From positions 1 through 64,000 of the forward strand of contig BBDJ01000027.1 in NCBI GenBank assembly GCA_001312325.1: 64,000 nt of DNA, given 5' to 3'. Position numbers and translations under genes: made by a program. The DNA comes from Lysinibacillus pakistanensis. GTDB taxonomy: Bacteria > Bacillota > Bacilli > Bacillales_A > Planococcaceae. The notes beneath the pieces were generated by a model, which saw nothing but the letters and a program-made list of their open reading frames with translations, was not told the origin of the DNA and searched no databases. Positions 1 through 8,876 of this stretch are shown piece after piece (position 1 is the first letter of the stretch; each line of letters starts with the position of its first letter).

Positions 1-4
1 TAGT

Positions 5-41
5 AAAACCAGAGTTTATTTCTCTGGTTTTTTCTTTTTTT
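5..41 (+). terminator. Intrinsic terminator at window start
   Basis: AAAACCAGAG and CTCTGGTTTT form a 10-bp stem around a short T-rich loop, followed by a T-rich tail. It probably ends a gene lying upstream of the window. Confidence 0.75.
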
Positions 42-130
42 ATTAAATATGAAAAATTAAAATTTATAAAATTGTGTAATTCTAACAAAGTTCAAACAAA
101 AACATAAAATTTGAATTATTCAATTGATAT

Positions 131-190
131 ACTCTCTATTAGGTAAGCAGATAACAAACAAAATCTGTCTACCTAATAGGGAGTTTTTTT
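131..190 (+). terminator. Long stem-loop with T-run
   Basis: A stem of about 20 bp pairs the segments at 131-152 and 162-184 around a roughly 10-nt loop, followed by seven T. No gene is visible immediately upstream inside the window, so it may be a second terminator for the upstream transcript or the remnant of a small RNA. Confidence 0.6.
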
Positions 191-496
191 AGATCAATGT
201 AAACATCTAATTGAAATAAAACATAAGCCTATCATTGGAAGAATGTAATAATGGTGAACAAATGCAAATCAACTTTCAAGAGAAGTAGATGTTTCCGATT
301 AATAGAAAAATAGAAGTAGACTTAAGAGAGAATATTTAGTTATGACTACTTTAAGAAGAATTATTTTTAGTTCTATTAATCATCTAAAATAATTCAACAG
401 CCTTAATCCATTGAAAATCAAGATTCAAATGGGGTTAAAAATATTTCTTATGGGTTCTACTATCAAAGCCTCAAATCAATGATACATGTGCTCGAA
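191..496. other. Gene-free AT-rich stretch
   Basis: I see no coding region, RNA gene or clear repeat here. It lies between the terminator at 131-190 and the 3' end of the minus-strand LytTR gene. Confidence 0.5.
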
Positions 497-1169
497 TTAG
501 AACTCTAGAGCATTTCGAAGATTATTTAAATAAGATTGACTAACGGGCAGTTCGCTTCCATCCTTTAGGGTAATTATAAAATTGGAAGTAAGATCACGCG
601 CCATTTTTTTTATGAAATGAATATTCACAATATAGGATCTATGAATGCGAATAAAGAATGAGGGCAGACGCATCTGTAGCTCCTTTAGTGTGATACTAGT
701 TTTGAATTGATCTCCGTCCACATAAAACCACGTTTTCTTCTGTAGACTTTCAATATGAGATATCTTATCAATAGCCACAGGATTCCATTCCTCCTCATGC
801 TTCCCAGTTAAGAATTGAAATGGCTCTAATTTCTTTTCTGTAAAGGCTGAAGGCAATACTACAACAAGTGCTGCGGGTGCATCTAAAATGTGTATTGGAT
901 AGCCTATACCATAATAGGGTGTTTCAAATAGGGAATTATCTAATATTGCATCTGTCCGTTTTCTTGTACGTATCACCTGCTCTGCAATGCTACCAGGTTG
1001 GACTTGTTGACCTACTTCCAAGTTGATGTTTTGGTGTCCAGAATGAAAATAGATATAGGAGTTTTCGACAGCAATTGCAATGGAAGAATAGGCTGGGATC
1101 CAGTCCTTTAGTATTGAAATAAACTGTTGTGAAATATCTTTTGATGAAGAAAAAAAACTCATTATTCAT
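497..1169 (-). CDS. LytTR-type DNA-binding regulator
   Basis: Predicted transcription factor of about 223 residues. The C-terminal ~95 residues match a LytTR DNA-binding domain (FIRIHRSYIVNI, then ITLKDGSELPVSQSYL). The N-terminal ~120 residues show no receiver Asp pattern and may sense a ligand. Start: a strong AAGGGGGA Shine-Dalgarno lies 8 nt before an ATG at 1169. That ATG is in frame with the rest only if the run of eight T near 1145-1152 is really seven; the in-frame ATG at 1162 is poorly spaced. The gene is divergent from aceA with a ~215-bp shared upstream region, so it is a plausible regulator of the glyoxylate shunt; this is inferred from position only. Confidence 0.8.
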
Positions 1170-1384
1170 TGTGAATATCCCCCTTGTTTGTAAACAGATT
1201 ACCAAATTTCGTCGCTGAAAAACCTGGTTTTATCATTAAAATTTGGCCTTTTATCTAAAAATAATGAAAATTCAGATGTTCTGTTATATATTAATTTACA
1301 ACAAATAAACCTGTTATGGAACAGTTAATTAAAAAGTTTTTTAACAGAGTGAATTGTATACAAAGGGGAAGGTGGAATTTCAAT
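1170..1384. promoter_or_regulatory. Divergent LytTR/aceA control region
   Basis: This 215-bp AT-rich region must hold the promoters of both the LytTR gene and aceA. A TATATT-like -10 candidate lies near 1284-1290. LytTR proteins usually bind pairs of ~9-bp direct repeats; I see loosely similar TTAACAG/GAACAG words near 1319-1346 but no convincing pair. The ribosome binding site GGGGAAGGTGG lies just before aceA. Confidence 0.45.
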
Positions 1385-2667
1385 ATGTCAACACGTCAAG
1401 AAAAAATTCAAGCACTAGAAAAAGAATGGGCGGAGAACCCACGTTGGCAGGCATTGAGCGCTCTTATTCAGCTGAAGAGGTTGTAAAGTTACAGGGGTCT
1501 GTTGTGCTTGAACAAACTTTAGCAACTAAAGGTGCTGCACGACTTTGGAAGTCTCTACATCAGGAACCATTTATTAATGCATTAGGTGCATTAACTGGTA
1601 ATCAAGCTGTACAACAAGTAAAGGCAGGATTACAAGCAATTTACTTATCAGGTTGGCAAGTAGCCGCTGATGCAAACCTTTCTGGTCAAATGTACCCTGA
1701 CCAATCTTTATATCCAGCTAACTCTGTACCAGCAGTAGTAAAGCGTATTAACCAAGCTTTACAACGAGCTGATCAAATCGATCATGCTGAAGGACGTGTA
1801 GATCAATTTGATTGGTTTGCTCCAATCGTAGCTGATGCTGAGGCTGGCTTCGGTGGTCCTCTAAATGTATTTGAACTTGTAAAAGGAATGATTGAGGCAG
1901 GAGCTGCTGGTGTTCACTTAGAGGATCAATTAGCTTCTGAGAAAAAATGTGGTCACTTAGGTGGTAAAGTTTTACTTCCAACACAAAATGCTGTTCGTAA
2001 CTTAGTAGCTGCTCGTCTTGCAACAGATGTAATGGGTGTAGATACAGTTTTAATCGCACGTACAGATGCAGATGCAGCAGATATGGTAACATCTGATATT
2101 GATCCACGCGATGCTGAATTTATTACAGGTGAACGTACACCAGAAGGCTTCTTCCGTACAAAACCAGGTATTAAACAAGCAATTGCACGTGGTTTAGCTT
2201 ACGCACCATATGCAGATTTAATTTGGTGTGAAACGTCTAAGCCATCTCTTGACGAAGCTCGTGAATTTGCAGCAGCTATTCATGCTGAATTCCCAGGTAA
2301 AATGCTTGCGTATAACTGCTCACCTTCATTCAACTGGAAGGCTAACCTTTCAGAAGAAGAAATCGCTGAGTATCAACGTGAACTTGGTAAACTAGGTTAT
2401 AAATTCCAATTCGTTACATTAGCAGGTTTCCATGCATTAAACCACTCTATGTTTGAGCTTGCGCATGATTATAAAGATAATGGTATGGCTGCTTATTCTA
2501 AGCTACAACAAGCTGAATTCGCTTCTGAATCAAAAGGTTATACAGCTACACGCCATCAACGCGAGGTTGGTACTGGTTACTTTGATGAAGTTTCTCAAGT
2601 TATTTCTGGTGGTACTTCTTCAACAACAGCAATGGCTGGCTCTACAGAAACAGAACAATTTGTTTAA
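1385..2667 (+). CDS. aceA: Isocitrate lyase
   Basis: Cleaves isocitrate to succinate and glyoxylate, first enzyme of the glyoxylate shunt, cytosolic. About 427 residues, the usual bacterial length. The active-site motif KKCGH lies in [10 protein letters not shown], and [17 protein letters not shown] forms part of the barrel core. The start at 1385 ([15 protein letters not shown]) is the family-standard N-terminus behind a GGAAGGTGG site. It is out of frame with the main body by one missing G in the GG at about 1447 (WQ-GIERSYS is expected). The longer reading from 1354 is an artefact of that shift. Followed by aceB in the same direction, the reverse of the common aceB-aceA order. Confidence 0.95.
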
Positions 2668-2716
2668 TTCTAAATTAATTACGCGTATATCCTAAATTCA
2701 TAATCATAGATGGTCT

Positions 2717-2740
2717 CCTCCGCTCCTCCTAAGGCGGAGG
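2717..2740 (+). promoter_or_regulatory. GC-rich hairpin between aceA and aceB
   Basis: CCTCCGC and GCGGAGG form a 7-bp GC-rich stem around a ten-base loop, about 50 bp after the aceA stop and 40 bp before aceB. There is no T-run, so it may be an mRNA-stabilising or processing hairpin rather than a terminator. Confidence 0.5.
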
Positions 2741-2779
2741 ATGACTCAACTAAATTCACAAAGGTGGGGGAAACTACTA

Positions 2780-4379
2780 ATGGAACAAGCAACAACAGGT
2801 AAGCTTAAAATTGTTGGGGAACAAAATGAGCAAACAAAAGAAATTTTAACACCAGAAGCCCTTGAGTTTGTTCTTGCCCTGCACGAAAAATTTGATGCTC
2901 GACGTAAAGAATTGCTAACAGCACGTCAAGAACGTCAAAAGCGACTTGATGCAGGTGAGAAGCTTGATTTCTTACCAGAAACAAAGCATATTCGTGAGGG
3001 AGATTGGTCAATTGCACCACTTCCAGCCGATTTGCAAGATCGCCGTGTTGAAATTACAGGACCGGTGGATCGTAAAATGGTTATTAATGCATTAAACTCT
3101 GGTGCAAAAATGTTTATGGCTTGCTTTGAGGATGCATCATCCCCGACATGGGAAAACATGATTGGCGGCCAAATTAATATGCGTGATGCTATTAATAAAA
3201 CAATTGAATTTACTCAAGTATCCAATGGAAAGACGTATAAATTAAACGAGCAAACAGCAGTGTTATTAGTTCGTCCACGTGGTCTTCATTTACTTGAAAA
3301 GCATGTCCTCGTGGATGGAGAACCGATTTCAGGTAGTTTCTTTGACTTCGGCTTGTATTTATTCCACAATGCTAAAAATGCATTGGCACAGGGTACGGGT
3401 CCATACTTCTATTTACCAAAGCTTGAAAGCCATTTAGAGGCACGACTGTGGAATGATGTCTTTGTGTTTGCCCAAGATTATATTGGCATTCCACAAGGTA
3501 CAATTAAGGCTACAGTTCTAATTGAAACCATTTTAGCTGCATTTGAAATGGATGAAATTTTATATGAACTACGTGAGCATTCAGCTGGCTTAAATTGTGG
3601 TCGTTGGGATTATATTTTCAGCTATATCAAGCGTCTACGTAACCAGCCTGATGTCATTTTACCTGACCGTGGGCAAGTAACAATGACAGTACCATTTATG
3701 AAGGCGTATACATCATTGTGTATCCAAACATGTCATAAACGTAATGCACCTGCGATGGGTGGTATGGCAGCCCAAATTCCAGTTAAAGGTGATGATGAGG
3801 CGAACGCTGTAGCATTTGCAAAGGTTGCTGAGGATAAGCGTCGTGAAGCAACAGATGGCCATGACGGTACTTGGGTTGCACACCCAGGCATGGTTGCTAC
3901 GGCGATGGAGCAGTTTGATGCGATTATGACAACGCCAAACCAAATCCATAAAAAAACGTGAGGATGTAAATGTTATAGCTGAAGATTTAGTAGCTGTCCC
4001 AGAAGGTACAATTACTCTTGATGGACTTCGTATAAACTGTAGTGTAGGTGTTCAATATATTGCCTCATGGTTACGAGGAAACGGAGCTGCACCTATTAAT
4101 AACTTGATGGAAGATGCTGCAACTGCGGAAATCTCTCGTACACAAGTATGGCAATGGATTCGACATCCTAAAGGTATTTTAGATGATGGTCGTGGCATTA
4201 CATTGGCATTCGTATTAGAAATCTTGGAAGAAGAGCTTGTGAAAATTAAAGAAGCTGTTGGGGAACAAGCCTATGACAGTGGTCGCTATGATGAAGCTGC
4301 CGAGCTGTTTAAATCTTTAATTGAGCAGGATGAATTTGCCGAATTCTTGACACTTCCAGGTTATGAAAAATTAGCGTAA
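2780..4379 (+). CDS. aceB: Malate synthase A
   Basis: Condenses glyoxylate with acetyl-CoA to malate, second enzyme of the glyoxylate shunt. About 532 residues once the frame is repaired, normal for the A isoform. Visible blocks: [20 protein letters not shown], the [10 protein letters not shown] region, and the [10 protein letters not shown] / [15 protein letters not shown] core. The frame breaks at the run of seven A near 3950-3956; six A give [16 protein letters not shown] and continue to 4379 ([10 protein letters not shown]). ATG at 2780 is preceded by a G-rich AAGGTGGGGG site. Very probably cotranscribed with aceA. Confidence 0.94.
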
Positions 4380-4705
4380 TCAATAGCAATCTACTAAACG
4401 AACATATCCAACTTTCCTAAAATAATTGTGGACTGAACTCGAATGCAGTCCACCCAATTCCACTATTGAAATGAGCAGGGTCTGTTCCCCTGTTCTTTCC
4501 TAAACGAAATGAGCGCGTTTTTGTAATAAAAAGGGGTCTACTATAAAAGTAAAGAGATTTAAATGGGGTGTAAGATGTCTTGCAAGCTTAGATGGGGGGC
4601 TTGTAGGACATCTTTTTCGTAATTAGGGAAACTAAACAGTCTAGAGAACCAGTCAAGAAGCCTTTTCAGGGAGATGTCTCAGTATTTATGAGACACCTCT
4701 TTTTA
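4380..4705. terminator. Terminator cluster after aceB
   Basis: This 325-bp gap has no gene but three hairpins: GTGGACTG/CAGTCCAC at 4428-4453; a longer imperfect stem (AGATGTC...GACATCT) at about 4574-4618 with T-run, the best terminator for aceAB; and GTCTCA/TGAGAC at about 4671-4704 with T-run, directly beside the convergent O-methyltransferase stop and likely bidirectional. Confidence 0.65.
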
Positions 4706-5372
4706 TTATTTAACGATCGCTAGCACAAAGCCATCGTACCCCTTAGTACCAACCGTTTGTATAGCTGTTGACTCAATTTGTGTTTCTTCTTTTAATAAAT
4801 CCATAAATTGTCGCACACCTTGTACCCGTTCATCTTCACTATTTTCATCTATTACTTCGCCATTGCGGACTACATTATCAGCGACAATTACAGCTCCTGG
4901 GTTAGCTAATTGTATAGCCCACTTTAAATAGTCTGGATTATTAGGCTTGTCTGCATCGATAAAAATGAAATCGAAAGCTGGAGCTGCATTTTTCAGAGTA
5001 GGTAATGTATCTAATGCATTACCTACAATTATTTCCACTTTATTTTCATAACCAGAATCTTTAATATTTTGCTTTGCTAGGGAGGCATACTCTGGATTAA
5101 TTTCAAGAGTGTAGACTTTCCCTTCTTTTGGAAGAGAGCGTGCTAACCATAAACTACTGTATCCACCAAGAGTTCCGATTTCTAAAATATTCTTTGCACC
5201 TTTGACCTTGGCCAATAAATATAACAGCATGCCTTGAGTTGGTGAGACATCGATTTCGGGAATACCTGCTACTTTATTTGCCTGTAATACAGCTTCTAGT
5301 TTTCTATCCACCGGTATTAACTTTTCCAAAAAAATACTCATCTACATGATTCCAAACAGTTGAATTGGTCAT
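4706..5372 (-). CDS. SAM-dependent O-methyltransferase (family 3)
   Basis: Class I SAM-dependent methyltransferase of the caffeoyl-CoA/catechol O-methyltransferase family, about 221 residues, cytosolic. Motif I is NILEIGTLGGYSSLWLA; DFIFIDADKPNN is the metal and substrate-binding block; VIVADNVVRNG follows. The family-standard N-terminus (MTNSTVWNHVDEYFLEKL) begins at ATG 5372 behind a GGAGAAG site. It joins the body only if the seven-base run at 5328-5334 is six bases; the downstream ATG at 5341 is therefore not the real start. Substrate unknown. Divergent from the LysR gene, which may control it. Confidence 0.9.
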
Positions 5373-5492
5373 CAAATCTTCTCCATTTCCACATTTTCTC
5401 TTGCAAGTTAAGTGTATGTTAGAATAAATCATAATAAAAATATATTATTGTTATTAATCCATAACTTTTGATTATGGGTACGAGGTGAAACC

Positions 5493-6380
5493 ATGAATAT
5501 TCATGCATTGAAGTTATTTTATCAAGTTGCTACAACTGGTAGCTTCACAAAGGCAGCAGAGTTACTCTGTATTAGTCAACCAGCCATCTCAAGTCAAATT
5601 AAAAAAATTTGAGCATGAAATTGGTGTTCAATTATTCAAACAGCAAGGAAGAGGTGTAATATTAACTGATTTTGGAGAAGCCTTAGCAGAAAAAGCGAGA
5701 AACCTTGTTGCACTTGAAGAGCACATTGAATCATTTATTGAGGATTATCTATTTGCAAAAGCTGGTACGATACATATTGTTGCAACTTACTTACCGGCCA
5801 ACTTTCTAATTCCAAAATGGGCAGCTACCTTTAAAGGAGCACATGAAGATGTGAACTTAGTCATTACAACAACTAATACGAAAGATGCCTTTGAACAGCT
5901 AATTCACTATAAAGCTGATATTGCCATTTATGGTGGAGGGATTTCAGAAAGGCCAGAGGAAATAGCTTGGGAGGAGCTTTTTGAAGATGAATTATGGTTT
6001 GTTGTTTCACCTGCCCATCGCTATGCAAATCAAAGCATTGCACTTGCTGATATGATGAAGGAACTTTATAATGCGGGAGGAGGGTAGCTCTATGAGGGAG
6101 CATCTTTTTTTCTTTATGTCAAACCTATCAAGTGAAACCGCCAAAAATAGCTCTTCAATTCAATGGCATTAATGAAACCATTCGTTCCGTTATGGCGGGC
6201 TATGGTGCAAATTTTATTTCATCATTAGCAGTTCGCGAGTATGTGGATAGCGGTCAATTGGCAAGAGTCTATGTAAAGGATATTCATATTAAACATAAAA
6301 TTGCTATATGTACGAGAAAGAATGAAAGGCACAGTATACTTGTACAAAAATTTATAGAAACGGTTAAGAGCTCTCTATAA
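5493..6380 (+). CDS. LysR-family transcriptional regulator (frameshifted)
   Basis: LysR-type activator/repressor, about 295 residues: N-terminal winged HTH (MNIHALKLFYQVATTGSFTK, then ISQPAISSQIKKFE) and a substrate-binding domain (IHIVATYLPANFLIPKWAA ... MREHLFSLCQTYQVKPP). It resembles the CysL/RbcR-like branch. Three breaks: seven A near 5601 (six restores QIKKFEHEIG), one base near 6070-6085, and seven T near 6106-6112 (six restores HLFSLCQTYQ). The first and third match the window-wide run error; the second does not sit in a long run, so a real mutation is possible. Start behind GAGGTGAAA. Confidence 0.85.
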
Positions 6381-6410
6381 CTTTTCTTTATGCATAATAA
6401 TCAAATATTT

Positions 6411-6429
6411 GTTATATTATTTGTATAAC
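6411..6429. promoter_or_regulatory. Left copy of GTTATA-N7-TATAAC operator
   Basis: A 19-bp word identical to the one in the gntR promoter at 25754-25772. It is an inverted repeat with a 7-bp spacer and lies just outside the element's left end, so before integration the two copies would have been about 90 bp apart upstream of gntR. Confidence 0.6.
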
Positions 6430-6447
6430 TTATAGAGGTTAAGAAGT

Positions 6448-6459
6448 GTTGATATATCA
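6448..6459. repeat. attL core repeat
   Basis: GTTGATATATCA, directly repeated at 25703-25714. It is located 16 bp beyond the 3' end of the integrase gene, a usual place for an attachment core. Confidence 0.7.
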
Positions 6460-6474
6460 GTGTTAAGGGGGCTT

Positions 6475-7679
6475 TTAAAATAAATTAGCCCCACTTTTAG
6501 CCCCACTTGCTTTTAATGTATCACTAAAAATAGCCACAGATTGCTGTTCTAATTCTTTCAATATGTGCCCATAGGTGTTCATAATCATATTTGGTGTATT
6601 CCCCAAACGTTCAGCGATCATTTTCACATTCTGCCCGCTGTTCAGCAATATTGTAGCATGTGTATGTCGTAAACCATGTAACGTGCTTTTCGGTAACCCC
6701 TCTTCTGTTACAAGTCCAGCCTTCATTTGTACACGTTTTATCATGTCATTAAAAGTTAATTCACATACAGGCTCACCATAATTATTGATAAACACGAAAG
6801 AATTTTCATTAAAGCGAATACCATATTTCAGACAAGTTTCTTTACACCATGTTTTATACTTCCTTAGTTGGTCTATAACGACACTATCAACTAGAATTGT
6901 GCGATAACTATTAGTGGTTTTGGGTGTTCTTGCTCCCGTTCGATCCCTTGTGCGCTCAACTGTGATAGTATGGCTCTCAAAATTGATATTTTGCCATTGA
7001 AGCCTAATGCTTCTCCACGCCTCACACCTGTATAGGCAACTGTTAGCAAAAAGCTATAACGTGAAATATCTTCGGTTTCCTTAGCTGTTGAAAGCAATTT
7101 GTTTAATTCAGCAGGGGTTAAAAAGTTTTCATGGATCCTTGTAGCATTTTCGGCTTCTTCTTTTATGACTACTTTTGTGAAGCGGTTCCGCACAAGTATT
7201 TCTTCCTCTACAGCGGCATTCATGGCAATTTTAAACAAGCCATGTATTTGCTTTACTGTATACGGCTTTAGTTTATCCTCTAACACGTTGATAAAAACTC
7301 TTTGATAAGTTGCACGATCTAATTTATGAAGTTTATAACGACCTAGTAACGGTTTTATGTGTCGATCAACAATGAGCTTCCTGTATTTACTCGTACTGAT
7401 TTTCCATTTCTTTTGATTAGATTCATACCAAATATCTAGCCATTGGCCAACAGTTAAGTTATCATTTTCAATATACTTTGTTTCACCACGCAGCGTTTGA
7501 GCCTTTACTTCCAGAAGGGCTTTCAATGCTGCTTTTTCTGTTTTAAAGCCACTTTTCTTTTTCTCTTTCCGTTTCCCAGTAGCATCATAATACTTATGGC
7601 GATACATCCACAATTTTTCTTTGTTTGCATTGAAATAGTGATACATTTCAGGTTCTTTTGTTGATTTATATAATTTCAC
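6475..7679 (-). CDS. int: Tyrosine-family site-specific integrase
   Basis: Catalyses integration and excision of the element by strand exchange at att. About 400 residues when joined. N-terminal arm-binding domain (YRHKYYDATGKRKEKKKSGFKTEKAA), SAM-like core-binding domain (LTVGQWLDIWYESNQKKW), then catalytic residues Arg in YTGVRRGEALG, His and Arg in HGLRHTHATILL, and Tyr in MNTYGHI. The frame changes near 7000 where one T of a short run seems missing (GF-QWQNINFESHTITVERTRD continues in the next frame to FVFINNYGEPV). This is not one of the long-run sites, so a real inactivating deletion is possible. It lies beside attL, reading toward it. Confidence 0.9.
6485..6508. repeat. Left arm-type repeats TTAGCCCCACTT x2
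   Basis: Two abutting copies of TTAGCCCCACTT lie inside the last codons of int, 26 bp from attL. Four related copies sit near attR at 25559, 25613, 25624 and 25634. Presence only at the two ends suggests integrase arm-binding sites. Confidence 0.6.
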
Positions 7680-7697
7680 TTATATCATCCCTTTCAG

Positions 7698-7719
7698 CTT
7701 TGGCAGGCGTGTGTACAGG
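7698..7719. repeat. GGCAGGCGTGTGTACAGG repeat, copy 1
   Basis: A 22-bp word starting CTTT and ending GTGTACAGG, just upstream of the int start. A copy with one difference lies at 8817-8838, and a 13-bp inverted piece (CCTGTACACACGC) at 25588-25600 near attR. Function unknown; arm site or regulator site are the obvious options. Confidence 0.6.
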
Positions 7720-7747
7720 GATGTGTGAGTTTAGTTAGTTTTCATCA

Positions 7748-8376
7748 TTATAATCTAGGAATTTTTTTATCGAATAAAAATCCTTTAATCATTGAATTTA
7801 ATGTTTTTGTATCTTCGGGATTTAACATTCCTCCGTCTGTATATATTTGGATATTAATGTTATTTTGAGAGTCAACCCAAATAGGAGTAGGAGTTCCTTT
7901 ATAATATGAGTTCTTATTCATCTCGATCAATTCTACTTGTTCACTCAGATGGCTAAGAGTATCTTTTAATAATTCATCATAATGTTTCCATTGGTTTGAA
8001 ATTTGTTTTTCTAAACTTTCTCTTCTCTCTATTAATAGTTTTTTTATCTTCTACTGATTTAGATTCTGCAAGCTGTTGGTTAATTGTATATAATTCCTCA
8101 CTAGTTTTAAGAAACGCAGCAGCTTCAAAAGCCTCCTCTTCTTCTTTAGTAAAAGTAATATTTTCTTCACTTATATAACCGGCTTTTTCTAATAGTTGCA
8201 TGTAATCTACATCCAAGGATTTTGATAATTTTTCTAATAATTCAGGTGAAGCTTTTCTTTGACCATTTTCGATTTGAGATAAATAGGAATGAGAAAGGTT
8301 TATTGAATTTGCAAGTTCCCTTAAAGTTAAGGATTTTGCTTTTCTTTTTTTCTTTAATAAAAGTACCTATTTCCAA
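7748..8376 (-). CDS. XRE-family repressor (CI-like)
   Basis: Predicted master repressor of the element, about 208 residues. N-terminal HTH: TLRELANSINLSHSYLSQIENGQRKASPELLEKLSKSLDV; the C-terminal half is acidic and coiled (FTKEEEEAFEAAAFL) with no peptidase motif that I recognise. Start: TTG at 8376 with AAGGAGGG 8 nt upstream, usable if the run of seven T at 8345-8351 is six. A second seven-base run near 8038-8044 must also be six to join the C-terminus that ends at 7748. Divergent from the DUF771-like/replication operon, the classic lysogeny switch layout. Confidence 0.82.
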
Positions 8377-8531
8377 CAGTTATCCCTCCTTAATATTAAT
8401 CAAATTATATATTAAATGTAGCAATTTGCAAACTTTTATAATTTTTATGGTTGCAAATAGAAAACAAGTGAGTTATTATTTGTTTACAAAGAGCAACCAA
8501 ATTCGCTTTTTGCAAACTGGAGGTGAGACGA
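8377..8531. promoter_or_regulatory. Divergent switch region with TTTGCAAACT operators
   Basis: TTTGCAAACT occurs twice as a direct repeat (8425-8434 and 8509-8518), with a related GGTTGCAAAT at 8449-8458 and inverted GCAACC at 8493-8498. A plus-strand promoter candidate is TTGCAA (8451-8456), 17-bp spacer, TATTAT (8474-8479). The repeats flank and overlap it, as expected for repressor operators. Confidence 0.6.
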
Positions 8532-8805
8532 ATGTTTCCTGCAGCGAACATAGAAGTTCAAATTGATAAGAATGCGGTCCGTCAATATATCAATCAAAAA
8601 TTTGATGAAGAGATACAACAAGTTCTTTGGTTTGTGGATGTAAAACGTTTGGCCGACTTAACTTGTATGAGTGAAAGATTTTTAGAAGATGAGTTTTTAG
8701 CTGATTATCGAATGAGGGCAATAGAAATAAAAAAAATCTCGTAAACGCTGGTACCCAGCACAAAAGGCAAAAGAAGTCATTTCAGAAATCGCAAATGAAT
8801 GGTAA
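8532..8805 (+). CDS. DUF771-like small phage protein
   Basis: About 90 residues after changing eight A to seven near 8729-8736, which restores IEIKKSRKRWYPAQKAKEVI to the stop at 8805. The core VLWFVDVKRLADLTCMSERFLEDEFLADYRM resembles the DUF771 family of Gram-positive phages, a winged-HTH-like fold found beside repressors; an excisionase-type or activator role is possible. ATG at 8532 follows GGAGGTGAG. First gene of the early operon, with only a 72-bp gap to the replication gene. Confidence 0.7.
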
Positions 8806-8816
8806 TTAAAAATATG

Positions 8817-8838
8817 CTTTGGCAGGCATGTGTACAGG
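8817..8838. repeat. GGCAGGCATGTGTACAGG repeat, copy 2
   Basis: Second copy of the 22-bp word at 7698-7719 (21 of 22 identical, same orientation), located between the DUF771-like gene and the primase gene. The two copies bracket the repressor and switch region. Confidence 0.6.
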
Positions 8839-8876
8839 AATAATTAACAACGGCACAAACGGAAGTAGGTGAGTAA

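Noticed and set aside
990..1205. Separate 71-residue gene overlapping the LytTR start
   Set aside because: It is the real LytTR start read past an eight-T run; its later part is out of frame and meaningless.
1748..2107. Long antisense open frame inside aceA (and similar ones at 2805-3159, 10311-10556, 51289-51627)
   Set aside because: Opposite-strand shadows of well-conserved genes with no ribosome site and low-complexity composition.
3940..3965. Programmed frameshifting at A7 in aceB
   Set aside because: The same pattern hits dozens of unrelated genes, often several times per gene, so recoding is implausible.
5493..6380. LysR gene as three separate small genes
   Set aside because: The pieces line up end to end with one LysR protein; only the first has a ribosome site.
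8377..8531. CRISPR-like array from repeated TTGCAAAC words
   Set aside because: Only two to four short degenerate copies, irregular spacing, no spacers; better explained as operators.
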